A stretch of DNA of 13,410 nt from CAZBPZ01 sp964493955 (lineage in GTDB: Bacteria; Chloroflexota; Dehalococcoidia; Dehalococcoidales; Fen-1064): assembly GCA_964493955.1 (NCBI GenBank), contig CAZBPZ010000047.1, forward strand, positions 1-13,410, read 5' to 3'. The notes under the pieces are model-generated. The model did no database searches. It was not told where the DNA came from and saw only the letters and a program-made list of their open reading frames with translations. Positions 1-7,128 of this stretch are shown one piece after another. The translations under genes and the position numbers were made by a program. Position 1 is the first letter of the stretch, and the number at the start of each line of letters is the position of its first letter.

Positions 1-74
1 GGTAGCGGGGGTTGGATTCGAACCAACGACCTCCGGGTTATGAGCCCGACGAGCTGCCACTGCTCTACCCCGCG
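1..74 (-). tRNA. initiator tRNA-fMet (anticodon CAT)
   Basis: The minus strand folds into a full cloverleaf: 7-bp acceptor stem, 4-bp D stem, anticodon loop CTCATAA and a T arm with TTCGAAT. The CAT anticodon lies at 40-42. Three features mark it as the initiator rather than the elongator tRNA: three stacked G:C pairs in the anticodon stem (GGG before the loop, CCC after), an A11:U24 pair in the D stem, and no Watson-Crick pair at 1:72. Here position 1 is C and position 72 is U, whereas most bacterial initiators have C1:A72. The D loop is short (7 nt). The 3' end reads ACC at the window edge, so CCA is probably encoded with its last A just outside. Confidence 0.95.
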
Positions 75-85
75 CTGCAACTTTA

Positions 86-114
86 ACTATATCCCGCGGC
101 GGGTGGGGTGTCAA
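86..114 (-). promoter_or_regulatory. sigma70-type promoter of tRNA-fMet
   Basis: On the minus strand TTGACA (109-114) is followed after 17 nt by TATAGT (86-91). This predicts a start near 79, about five bases before the tRNA 5' end. A perfect -35, a near-consensus -10 and ideal spacing directly before a stable-RNA gene make this a strong call. Confidence 0.85.
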
Positions 115-189
115 GAAACCCCGTGTGGCAGAGGCGCCGCCATCGCGGCTGAAAGTCAGGCGCAGGGGCTGACCAGCATTATGCAAATG

Positions 190-221
190 GGGCCCCCCTT
201 ACCCCGCCGGGCGGGTGGCCC
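190..221 (-). terminator. possible GC-rich hairpin after the Nudix gene
   Basis: Just after the Nudix stop codon the minus strand reads GGGCC, then an inner inverted repeat CCCGCC-C-GGCGGG (202-214), then GGCCC. It can fold into a nested GC-rich hairpin. No T tract follows, so it is weak as an intrinsic terminator. It lies between the Nudix gene and the tRNA promoter, where a stop would be expected. Confidence 0.35.
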
Positions 222-222
222 G

Positions 223-789
223 TCATGCCGCCAGCCCCCGGATGATGTCCAGCAACTGGGCCAGGATGCGGGCCGTTGCCCCCCAGATGACCTTGTCACG
301 GTAGTGGTAGAAGTAGGTCTTTATGGGCTCTCCGTCCAGCTCGTCGGTGCCGGTACGCAGGCAGGCCGGGTCAAGCAGGGCCTGTAGCGGCACCTCAATC
401 ACGTCCTCGGTCTCCCATTCGTCCACCAGCACCTCGAAGGGCCGGCGCACCATGCCCACGAACGGGGAAATCACGTAGCGCGAGCCGATGGTGCGGACAT
501 CATCCAGCTCACCCAGGATGTCAACCGCTTCTGCCGGCAGGCCCACCTCTTCGCTGGCCTCGCGCAGGGCCGTGGCCAGCAACGAATTATCGGCTTCCTC
601 GCGGGTGCCGCCGGGGAAGGCAATCTGGCCCTTGTGGTCACGCACGTTGTAGGTGCGCTGGATGAAGAGGACATGGTATTGCCCGTCTTTGAGGTACAGG
701 GGGACCAGCACGGCCGAGGCCGTCCGCTCCGGGTCGGTGATACGGAGCTTCTTGCGCCGGGCCAGCGCCCGGCGTAGTCTCTCTTCCAT
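223..789 (-). CDS. Nudix hydrolase, CoA pyrophosphatase type
   Basis: The 188-residue protein is a single Nudix domain. Residues 40-61 fit the NuCoA signature that precedes the Nudix box in CoA diphosphatases: an LFIQRT-like strand, then R50, G54 and FPGG at 58-61. The Nudix helix follows with REASEEVGL at 76-84, where E77, E80 and E81 would bind the catalytic metal. As in other CoA-type members, D67 stands where the first acidic residue of the generic box is expected, one residue displaced. Family members cleave CoA or its thioesters to 4'-phosphopantetheine products and 3',5'-ADP. The gene is divergent from the crotonase and CoA-transferase genes, which fits a CoA theme, though the exact substrate is inferred. 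No Shine-Dalgarno sequence at normal spacing precedes the ATG; the candidate promoter lies so close that the mRNA may be leaderless. Confidence 0.9.
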   Translation of the reverse strand: MEERLRRALARRKKLRITDPERTASAVLVPLYLKDGQYHVLFIQRTYNVRDHKGQIAFPGGTREEADNSLLATALREASEEVGLPAEAVDILGELDDVRTIGSRYVISPFVGMVRRPFEVLVDEWETEDVIEVPLQALLDPACLRTGTDELDGEPIKTYFYHYRDKVIWGATARILAQLLDIIRGLAA

Positions 790-795
790 GCCCTT

Positions 796-824
796 ATACT
801 ACTGCTACCGGGCACGCCCGGCAA
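796..824 (-). promoter_or_regulatory. candidate promoter of the Nudix gene, possibly leaderless
   Basis: On the minus strand TTGCCG (819-824) and TAGTAT (796-801) are separated by 17 nt; each matches the sigma70 consensus at four of six bases. The -10 ends six bases before the ATG at 789, so transcription would begin at or next to the start codon. Confidence 0.4.
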
Positions 825-856
825 CCACCCGCCCCCGGCCGGCAGACTGCGTCCGG

Positions 857-886
857 TTGCACCGGAGAAGCCGCTCCCTGTAACAT
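857..886 (+). promoter_or_regulatory. candidate promoter of the crotonase operon
   Basis: TTGCAC (857-862) and TAACAT (881-886) are 18 nt apart, each four of six to consensus. This predicts a start near 893, about 25 nt before the GTG start codon. The same -10 hexamer, TAACAT, appears in the arsR promoter. Both elements are weak, so this is a moderate call. Confidence 0.4.
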
Positions 887-906
887 GGGGCTTGCCAGTT
901 AGCAAC

Positions 907-912
907 GGAGGG
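907..912 (+). promoter_or_regulatory. ribosome binding site fixing the GTG start of the crotonase gene
   Basis: GGAGGG ends five bases before the GTG at 918. This strong Shine-Dalgarno sequence supports GTG as the start codon. Confidence 0.75.
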
Positions 913-917
913 CACCG

Positions 918-1715
918 GTGCCTTACGAGACGCTGCTTGCCGAAAAGAGGGATGGTGTTGCCCTGGTGACGCTGAACCGGCCCGAGCGCCTCAACGCCCT
1001 GAGCACCACCCTGTTCCTCGAGTTCAACCAGGCCCTGACGCAGTTTGAAGAGGATGCCGACGTCCGGGTGCTGATGGTGCGGGGAGCGGGGGAGAAGGCC
1101 TTCTCGGCCGGGGCCGATATCCACGAGATGGTATCAGCCGAAGGCAGGCGGCGCCACCCCGGGGCGCAGGTAGGTGAGTGGATGTGGCACCTGGCCAGCT
1201 ACCGCAAGCCTACCATCGGCATCATCAACGGCCTGGCCTACGGGGGTGGGGCGCTGATGTCGTCCATCTTCGATATCCGCCTCGGCTGCGAGCGCACCAG
1301 CTTCCGGTTCCTGGCGGTCACCTACGGCCGGGTCAACTCCACCTGGACGTTGCCCCTCATCGTGGGGTGGCCGCTGGCCAAGGAGCTACTCTTCACCGGC
1401 CGGGTCGTCGCGGCGGAAGAGGCCTGCCGCATCGGCCTGCTCAACCGGCTCGTGCCCTCGGAGAAGCTGATGGAGACGGCCTGGGAGATGGCAAGGCTCA
1501 TCGCCAGTAACGATGCTGCCGCCGTCCAGGCCGTGCGTGAAATAGCCACCAGTAACATCGGCCTGGGCTGGCGCGAGATGATGCTCAACGAGGCCAGTGT
1601 CCTGGCCCGCTCGCTTGAGCCGCCGCCGCCGGAGCAGAGCTTCAGCCGGTTCCTGGAACGCAGACGTGGCCGCAAGAAAGGGGAAAGAGATGGCAGCCCC
1701 CAGGACGGCGCTTGA
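918..1715 (+). CDS. crotonase-fold (enoyl-CoA hydratase/isomerase family) protein without the two catalytic glutamates
   Basis: The 265-residue protein has the crotonase core. The first oxyanion-hole segment is FSAGADI (62-68) and the second is the GGG at 109-111, so acyl-CoA binding and thioester polarisation should be intact. An ungapped comparison with rat mitochondrial enoyl-CoA hydratase puts Leu113 at the place of catalytic Glu144 and Ala133 at Glu164. The usual PGxGG stretch after Glu164 is replaced by residues RVNSTWTLP (138-146). A classical hydratase mechanism is therefore unlikely; an isomerase, hydrolase, decarboxylase or another crotonase activity is possible. The last 30 residues form a charged tail (RRRGRKKGER) that overlaps the start of the next gene by 26 nt. 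Translational coupling to the CaiB/BaiF transferase downstream recalls CaiB with CaiD in carnitine metabolism, but the substrate cannot be read from the sequence. Confidence 0.85.
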   Translation: MPYETLLAEKRDGVALVTLNRPERLNALSTTLFLEFNQALTQFEEDADVRVLMVRGAGEKAFSAGADIHEMVSAEGRRRHPGAQVGEWMWHLASYRKPTIGIINGLAYGGGALMSSIFDIRLGCERTSFRFLAVTYGRVNSTWTLPLIVGWPLAKELLFTGRVVAAEEACRIGLLNRLVPSEKLMETAWEMARLIASNDAAAVQAVREIATSNIGLGWREMMLNEASVLARSLEPPPPEQSFSRFLERRRGRKKGERDGSPQDGA

Positions 1716-2886
1716 AGGTATCCGCGTCCTTGACCTTGGCCGCTACCAGGCCGGGCCGCGGGCCGGCCTGGTCCTGGCCCGCCTCGGGGCCGAGGTCATT
1801 AAGGTGGAGGCCCCGGGCGGTGACGAGAGCCGGGGGCTGGGGGGCCGTAACTCGGTGCGCGGCCAGAGCGCCTACTGGGTGCAGTACAACTCCGGCAAGA
1901 AGAGCCTGGCGGTTGACCTGCGGCAGGAAAAGGGCAAGGAGGTGCTGCGTGACCTCGTGCGTGTGTCCGATGTCTTCATCCAGAACTTCCGCCCCGGCAC
2001 CATCGAGCGGATGGGGTTCGGTTACGAACGGCTGCGCCAGCTCAACCGCGGCATTATCATGCTCAATGTCTCCGCCTACGGGCAGTACGGCCCCTACCGC
2101 GACCGCCTCGGCTTCGACCCCATCGGGCAGGCCATCTCCGGGCTGATGTGGATGACGGGTTACCCGGACACACCCCCCACCCTGACGGCCATGCCCGTCA
2201 TCGACCGTATTACGGCGCTGCATGGCACCATCGGCGTGCTGGCGGCCCTGCGCGAGCGTGAGCTCTCCGGCGAGGGGCAGGCCATCGACGTGTCCCTGGC
2301 CGATACCGGCTTCAGCCTGACGGAGATTCCCATAACGACCTACCTGGGCACCGGGGCGGTGCCGGAGCGCCAGGGCAGCCGCATCCCTGGCTCGCTCACC
2401 AATATCTACCCCACCACCGACGGCTGGGCGCTCATCATTGCCCCCAACGAGAATATCTGGCAGCGGCTGTGCCGCTGCATCGGCCGGGAAGAGTGGCTTC
2501 AGGACCCGGATTTTGCCAGCCGCGGCCGGCGCATGGCCAGCGTGGAGAGGATTGAGGCCGTGCTGGCAGAGTGGTTCCGCGGGCGCAGCACCGCCGAGGC
2601 CGTGGACACGATGTCCGGGGCGGGGGTCCCCTGTGCCCCCGTCAATGATATTCCCCGCGCCGCCCGCGACCCGCAGGTACACGAGCGGGAGCTGCTGGTG
2701 GAGGTGCCCGACCCGTACGCCGGTACCATCCATGTCTCCGGTAAGCAGATAAAGCTCAGCCGGAGCGAGATAGTGGTTGGCCCGGCCCCGGCCATTGGCG
2801 AGCACACCGACGAGGTGCTGGGCAGGGTGCTCGGCTACCCGCCGGGGAAGATACAGCAGCTCCGGCAGGAGAAAGTGGTCTTCTAG
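1690..2886 (+). CDS. class III (CaiB/BaiF family) CoA transferase
   Basis: This 398-residue protein is close to the usual family length. The N-terminal GIRVLDLG (10-17), RLGAEVIKVE (31-40) and NFRPGTIERMG (99-109) blocks are family hallmarks, as is SAYGQYGPY (128-136). Asp172, in PVIDRITALHG, stands where formyl-CoA transferase has the Asp169 that forms the aspartyl-CoA anhydride and thioester intermediates. The enzyme should move CoA between carboxylic acids in the cytoplasm. The frame is open upstream to 1597, but the ATG at 1690 follows a purine-rich stretch (aggggaaagag) and gives the standard N terminus, so I use it. It overlaps the crotonase gene by 26 nt. The acid partners are unknown; the crotonase neighbour suggests that one gene product feeds the other. 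Confidence 0.92.
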   Translation: MAAPRTALEGIRVLDLGRYQAGPRAGLVLARLGAEVIKVEAPGGDESRGLGGRNSVRGQSAYWVQYNSGKKSLAVDLRQEKGKEVLRDLVRVSDVFIQNFRPGTIERMGFGYERLRQLNRGIIMLNVSAYGQYGPYRDRLGFDPIGQAISGLMWMTGYPDTPPTLTAMPVIDRITALHGTIGVLAALRERELSGEGQAIDVSLADTGFSLTEIPITTYLGTGAVPERQGSRIPGSLTNIYPTTDGWALIIAPNENIWQRLCRCIGREEWLQDPDFASRGRRMASVERIEAVLAEWFRGRSTAEAVDTMSGAGVPCAPVNDIPRAARDPQVHERELLVEVPDPYAGTIHVSGKQIKLSRSEIVVGPAPAIGEHTDEVLGRVLGYPPGKIQQLRQEKVVF

Positions 2887-2905
2887 GCCACTACGCCGCT
2901 GGCCC

Positions 2906-2912
2906 GGAGGTG
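2906..2912 (+). promoter_or_regulatory. ribosome binding site supporting a TTG start for the DegV gene
   Basis: GGAGGTG lies eight bases before the TTG at 2921. The frame is open far upstream, but only this start combines a Shine-Dalgarno sequence with the family N terminus. Confidence 0.6.
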
Positions 2913-2920
2913 GGGGTGAC

Positions 2921-3760
2921 TTGGCCGTTAGAATCGTCACCGATAGCGTCGCCGACCTGCCGCCACAGCTGGTTGGCTGCCTTGGCATCCGTGTCATCCC
3001 CCTGCTGGTCAATTTCGGCGAGGAGTCCTTCCGTGACGGGGTGGACATCGGCCCGGACGAGTTTTACCGGCGTCTTGCCGCCGGCGGGACTTACCCCACC
3101 ACCTCTGTCCCTCCTCCAGAGGCCTTCCTGGAAGTCTACCGGGAGCTCGCCAGGGAGGGCGCCGAGATACTGGTGGTCACGCTCTCATCACGCCTTAGCG
3201 GTACCTGCGAGGTGGCCCGCCAGGCGGCGACAGAGATGGTGGGAGGCTGCCGTATTGAGGTAATCGATTCGGGGCAGGCCATTGCCGCCGAGGGGCTGGT
3301 GGTCATCAGCGCCGCCCGGGCAGCCCGGCAGGGTGCCGGCCTGGACGAGGTGATTGCCCTGGTGCGGTACAACCTCGGCCGGGTGGCGATGCGGGCTACC
3401 TTTGATACCCTGGAGTACCTGGCCCGGGGCGGTCGCATCGGCCGGGCACAGGCCCTGCTTGGCTCGGTCCTCCACGTGAACCCTGTCATCGGCCTCAGAG
3501 ACGGCGAGGTCTACCCGTACGGGCGCGAGCGCTCACGGCAGCGGGCCATCAACCGCCTCTACGAGTTTGCCGCCGGGTACCGGAATATCGAGGCCGCCGC
3601 CGTCGAGTACGCCACCGCTCTCCCCGAGGCCGAAGCGCTGGCCGAACGCCTGGCCCGGCTGGTTGACCGCGACCGCATCATGGTGACCCAGGCCAGCCCC
3701 GTAATCGGCACACACACCGGCCCGGGCCTGCTGGTGGTGAGTATCCTCGGCGACAGGTAA
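2921..3760 (+). CDS. DegV family fatty-acid-binding protein (FakB-like)
   Basis: With the TTG start the protein is 279 residues, the normal DegV length, and opens with the family motif VRIVTDSVADLP. Further hallmarks are the PTTSVPP block near 55-61, SSRLSGT near 90-96, an IDSG stretch, LEYLARGGRIG and the C-terminal GTHTGPG loop. DegV proteins bind a single fatty acid; in Firmicutes those that work with FakA present it for phosphorylation to acyl phosphate for membrane lipid synthesis. No FakA kinase lies in the window, so that role is an inference from family knowledge. The gene follows the CoA transferase by 34 nt and is probably in the same transcript. It ends 18 nt before a GC-rich hairpin shared with the opposing operon. 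Confidence 0.9.
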   Translation: MAVRIVTDSVADLPPQLVGCLGIRVIPLLVNFGEESFRDGVDIGPDEFYRRLAAGGTYPTTSVPPPEAFLEVYRELAREGAEILVVTLSSRLSGTCEVARQAATEMVGGCRIEVIDSGQAIAAEGLVVISAARAARQGAGLDEVIALVRYNLGRVAMRATFDTLEYLARGGRIGRAQALLGSVLHVNPVIGLRDGEVYPYGRERSRQRAINRLYEFAAGYRNIEAAAVEYATALPEAEALAERLARLVDRDRIMVTQASPVIGTHTGPGLLVVSILGDR

Positions 3761-3778
3761 CGCCTGCCAGCGGACTGC

Positions 3779-3799
3779 CGGGGCGCACCTAGCGCCCCG
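3779..3799. terminator. GC-rich hairpin between convergent operons, overlapping a stop codon
   Basis: CGGGGCGC and GCGCCCCG form a perfect 8-bp stem around the 5-nt loop ACCTA. The loop contains the stop codon (TAG, minus strand) of the flavodoxin-like gene. The hairpin begins 18 nt after the degV stop, so it can act on transcripts from both sides. No T tract follows in either direction, so it may be a structural or Rho-assisted end rather than a classical intrinsic terminator. Confidence 0.55.
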
Positions 3800-4253
3800 T
3801 CTTCAGCCAGCCCGCCACCCGCTGACCGAAGCCGCGGGCCTTTTCAAGCTCGCCCTCACGCAGCGGGCCTTTCATCCCCCTGACTCGGACCGAAAGCTCC
3901 GGGGCCACCACCGCCAGGCCGGGGGCCTTGCGGCGGGCACGCTGCTCCATGCGGCGGGCTGCCTTCAGCTCCTCGCGCGGCAGGCAGGTGTCAAAGAAGG
4001 TCACCAGCCGGCCGGCCAGCACCGGCCGCCCCAGGCGGTTGATGAGGCGGCGGATGCCGGCGGTAGCCGTGCCGAAGTGGTTGGGCGAGCCAATGAGAAT
4101 AGCGTCATAGCCGGCCAGGTTCTCCGGGGTGGCCTGCCGCACCTGGATGAGGTCGGCCTGGGCCCCGGCCTCCCTGATTCCGGCAGCTATCTCCGCGGCG
4201 ACCTGCTGCGTGTTACCCCACTTGGAGTCGTACACTACGGCGGCTCTCGGCAT
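3789..4253 (-). CDS. flavodoxin-like protein
   Basis: The 154-residue protein has a flavodoxin fold signature. A first strand, AAVVYDS, leads into an FMN phosphate-binding loop SKWGNT (10-15). A second strand, DAILIGSP (50-57), is followed by NHFGT, the position of the loop that covers the isoalloxazine ring. The C-terminal third is rich in Arg and Lys (residues 93-110 and 123-142), unlike the acidic electron-carrier flavodoxins, so it may be a flavodoxin-domain oxidoreductase or a protein with a nucleic-acid or protein partner. Its ATG follows GGGAGG, which directly abuts the TAA of the upstream GTPase gene, so it is the last gene of the pyrG operon. The electron donor and acceptor are not apparent. 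Confidence 0.82.
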   Translation of the reverse strand: MPRAAVVYDSKWGNTQQVAAEIAAGIREAGAQADLIQVRQATPENLAGYDAILIGSPNHFGTATAGIRRLINRLGRPVLAGRLVTFFDTCLPREELKAARRMEQRARRKAPGLAVVAPELSVRVRGMKGPLREGELEKARGFGQRVAGWLKTGR

Positions 4254-4265
4254 GGCCTGCCTCCC

Positions 4266-5255
4266 TTACAGGTGCAGTTCAATGATGTCCCCGTCCTCCA
4301 GGACATGGTCCCGCTTCACCATGATGCCGTCGTGCTTGCCCGAGCCCCACAGCCGGGCGAATTTGAGCTTTGCCCGGAAGTCCTTGTGGACGTCCTCGGC
4401 GGCGTCGGCCAGGGTGGCGCCGCGCGGCAGCACGATGGGGTCTTCAAGGTCGGGCTTCTGGCCGGGTGACTTGGTATAGACGCGGATGATTTCCAGCAGG
4501 TCAAACACGGCCCGCCGCAGTTCCTCCAGTCCGGTCCCACGGCGGGCCGAGATGGCCAGCACCGGCAGCCGGCCGCCGTGTTCCGCCGCCAGCGCCTGCA
4601 GGACGGAGTCGGCTGCACCGGCCGGCCCCACCATGTCCAGCTTGTTGGCCAGCACCATTGCCTTCTTCCAGGTAACACCCGGCGCGGCTTCCTCCGGCCC
4701 CGGCCGCCCGGGGCGGATACGCATCTCCTCGAGCTGCAGGGTGGTATCCACCAGCTGGTCCAGTGGCGAATCGCTCAGGTCAACCATCAGGAGCAGGGCA
4801 TCTGCCCGGCGCAGCAGCACCGGCAGCCAGTACGGGACTGCCCCGGCCGCCAGCGGGGGTGTATCCACCAGCTGGATTTTGATGTTCTCGAACTCCATCA
4901 TGCCGGGGGTGGCTATCTGGGTGGTGAAAGGGTAGTCTGCCACGGCGGGGCTGGCCTTGGTGACGCTGGCCACGAGCTGCGACTTGCCGGTATTGGGGGG
5001 ACCGGCCACCACCACCTGGGCCGCCCCCTCCTTCTCGACCAGCATCGAGGCGCGCTGCGGGCCTCCTTTTTTCCCCTGGGCCTGGGAGAGCCTGGCTATT
5101 TTCCGGCGCAGGTCAGCCTTGAGGTGGTCGGTGCCCTTGTGCTTGGGCATGATGGCCAGCATCTCTTCCAGGATTTCTATCTTCTCCTGGTTGGTGCGGG
5201 CGGTGCGGAAGCGTTTCTCCGCCTCGTAGTAGGCCGGGGGCAGGTTGGCTGGCAT
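4266..5255 (-). CDS. DRG/Obg-like GTPase with C-terminal TGS domain
   Basis: The 329-residue protein opens with a helical region (about 1-65) whose segment HKGTDHLKADLRRKIARL resembles the N-terminal region of DRG/Rbg GTPases. The G domain follows: G1 GPPNTGKS (85-92), G2 within YPFTTQIATPG (108-118), G4 NKLD (204-207) and G5 SAR (236-238). G3 is DTPP (131-134), so the DxxG glycine is replaced by proline. Residues 258-329 form a TGS domain of the DRG kind, with DVHKDFRAKLKFARLWGSG at 288-306. DRG proteins bind ribosomes or stalled translation complexes in eukaryotes and archaea; a similar translation role here is inference. The gene starts five bases after the uvrC stop and ends 12 bases before the flavodoxin gene. 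It is not a canonical Obg because the N-terminal glycine-rich Obg domain is missing. Confidence 0.88.
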   Translation of the reverse strand: MPANLPPAYYEAEKRFRTARTNQEKIEILEEMLAIMPKHKGTDHLKADLRRKIARLSQAQGKKGGPQRASMLVEKEGAAQVVVAGPPNTGKSQLVASVTKASPAVADYPFTTQIATPGMMEFENIKIQLVDTPPLAAGAVPYWLPVLLRRADALLLMVDLSDSPLDQLVDTTLQLEEMRIRPGRPGPEEAAPGVTWKKAMVLANKLDMVGPAGAADSVLQALAAEHGGRLPVLAISARRGTGLEELRRAVFDLLEIIRVYTKSPGQKPDLEDPIVLPRGATLADAAEDVHKDFRAKLKFARLWGSGKHDGIMVKRDHVLEDGDIIELHL

Positions 5256-5260
5256 GGGCC

Positions 5261-7093
5261 TTAGAGCAACTCCTTCACTTTCCTGGCCAGGCCGGGGGAC
5301 ATCCCCGCCACCGCGGCGATATCCTCCAGCGGTGCCTCGCGGATACCCTTTACCGAGCCGAACCGGCGCAGCAGGGCACGCTTGCGCTTCGGGCCGATGC
5401 CGGGAATCACGTCCAGGGACGAGCCGAACGAGCGTTTCCGGTGTAGCTTCTGGTGGTAGCCGATGGCGAAGCGGTGGGCCTCGTCGCGAACGCGCTGCAG
5501 CAGTTGCAGCCCGGCCGAGCCACGCGGCAGCTCCACCGGCCCGCGGTGGCCCGGCAGGAAGACCTCCTCGTGCTCCTTGGCCAGGCTGGCCACCGCCACC
5601 GGCCCGGTGCCGGACTCTTCGATTGCTTCCAGGGCGGCATTCAGTTGACCTTTGCCACCGTCAATCAGCACCAGGTCCGGCTTCTCTGCCCAGGTATCTT
5701 CCGGCGGCCCACCGCTGTCCCGCAGGCGTTTGAAGCGCCGGTGCAGCATCTCCTGGAGCATGGCGTAGTCATTGGCGCCTTCCACCGTCCTGATGCGGAA
5801 ACGCCGGTAGAGTTTGGGGCGGGGGCGGCCCTGCACGAAGACCACCATGCTGCCCACCGCCTCTTTACCCTGGATGTTGGAAATATCGTAGCCCTCGAGC
5901 CGCCGCGGGGGGGCAGCCAGCCCCAGCCGTTCCTTGAGCTCGGCCAGGGCGGCATCCAGCGTGGCCGGGCTGGCCAGTGCCCTGGCTTTCATCTGCTGCA
6001 GGCCCTGGGCGGCATTTTCGGCCACCGTCTCAACCAGGCGTCGTTTGCTGCCGCGCTGCGGCACGTGCAGGCGGACCCGGCCGCCCCGGCGGCCGCTGAG
6101 CCACTCCTCGATGGCAGCCCGGTCTTCCACCGGGTGCTGCAGCAGGAGGCGCGGCGGGATGTCCAGCGCCGACGAGTAGTACTGTTTGATGAAGCTGGCC
6201 ATGATGCTGGCCGGCGTCTCCGAGGCTGTCCCCTGCAGGGTAAAGGACTCCCGGCCGATGAGGCGGCCCTGCCGCACGAAGAAGACCTGCACGCAGGCCT
6301 GGTGGCCATCGTCGGCGAAGGCGATGGCGTCCTGGTTGCCCTCGGTCACGGCCGCTATCTGCTGGCCTTCCACCACGCTGTCGATGGCGGCTATCTGGTC
6401 GCGGATGATGGCGGCCTTTTCAAACTGCAGGGCGGCGGCTGCGGCCGCCATCTGGCTCTCAAGCTCGCGCCGCACCGCCTCCTGCTTTCCCTCCAGGAAG
6501 AGGAGCACCTGCCTGATTACGGCGGCGTACTCCGGCTGCGTGGCAGCCCCGATGCAGGGGGCGATGCACTGGTTGAGGTGGTACTCCAGGCAGGCGCGCT
6601 TGTCCGTGCCGGTGATGGCCCGGCTGCAGGAGCGGAACGGGAAGATGCGCTTCAAGGCTTGCAGGGTGCGGCGCACGGAGCGGGCGCTGGCAAACGGCCC
6701 GAAGTAGCGGCCGCCGTCATCTTCCAGGCGGCGGGTGAGGTAGACACGCGGCCACGCCTCGTTGACCGATACCTTGAGGTAGGGGAAGGTCTTGTCATCC
6801 TTGAGGCGGATGTTGAAGCGGGGGTGGTGCTGCTTGATGAGGTTCAGCTCCAGGATAAGGGCTTCCTGCTCCAGGCGGGTGACGTAGTACTCCACGTCAC
6901 GCACCTGTCGCACGAGGCGGCGTGTCTTGGGGTCGAGGCCGTGCTCGGGGCTGAAGTAGGAGCGCACCCGCTGGCGGAGGTCAACCGCCTTGCCCACGTA
7001 GATGATGGTGCCCTCGGCATCGCGGAACAGGTAGACACCGGGGCGGGCGGGTAGTTGTTTGAGCTGTTCGGCCAGGGTGCTCGTCAGGCTCAT
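5261..7093 (-). CDS. uvrC: UvrABC excinuclease subunit C
   Basis: This 610-residue protein is full length. The N-terminal GIY-YIG nuclease, which makes the 3' incision, shows GVY (19-21), IYVGK (31-35), Arg40 and Glu77. Cysteines 156, 168, 176 and 180 match the four-Cys site that holds a [4Fe-4S] cluster in E. coli UvrC. A UVR motif (ALQFEKAAIIRDQI, 221-234) contacts UvrB. The RNase H-like 5' nuclease has Asp403 (YDISNIQG), Asp478 (LIDGGKGQ) and His540 (EAHRFAI) as its DDH triad. Two helix-hairpin-helix motifs (about 562-608) close the protein. It acts with UvrA and UvrB, not seen here, in nucleotide excision repair. It lies 35 nt after rho in the same operon and has only a poor Shine-Dalgarno sequence before its ATG. 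Confidence 0.98.
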   Translation of the reverse strand: MSLTSTLAEQLKQLPARPGVYLFRDAEGTIIYVGKAVDLRQRVRSYFSPEHGLDPKTRRLVRQVRDVEYYVTRLEQEALILELNLIKQHHPRFNIRLKDDKTFPYLKVSVNEAWPRVYLTRRLEDDGGRYFGPFASARSVRRTLQALKRIFPFRSCSRAITGTDKRACLEYHLNQCIAPCIGAATQPEYAAVIRQVLLFLEGKQEAVRRELESQMAAAAAALQFEKAAIIRDQIAAIDSVVEGQQIAAVTEGNQDAIAFADDGHQACVQVFFVRQGRLIGRESFTLQGTASETPASIMASFIKQYYSSALDIPPRLLLQHPVEDRAAIEEWLSGRRGGRVRLHVPQRGSKRRLVETVAENAAQGLQQMKARALASPATLDAALAELKERLGLAAPPRRLEGYDISNIQGKEAVGSMVVFVQGRPRPKLYRRFRIRTVEGANDYAMLQEMLHRRFKRLRDSGGPPEDTWAEKPDLVLIDGGKGQLNAALEAIEESGTGPVAVASLAKEHEEVFLPGHRGPVELPRGSAGLQLLQRVRDEAHRFAIGYHQKLHRKRSFGSSLDVIPGIGPKRKRALLRRFGSVKGIREAPLEDIAAVAGMSPGLARKVKELL

Positions 7094-7128
7094 TGCCCGG
7101 AGAGGACCATCACTTCAGCCGTGGCCGG

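Noticed and set aside
1642..3048. 468-codon open frame opposite the CoA transferase
   Set aside because: Antisense shadow; residue composition is that of an out-of-frame GC-rich gene and it spans two real genes.
5453..7054. 533-codon open frame opposite uvrC
   Set aside because: A GC-rich antisense shadow of uvrC with no recognisable domain; uvrC is unmistakable on the other strand.
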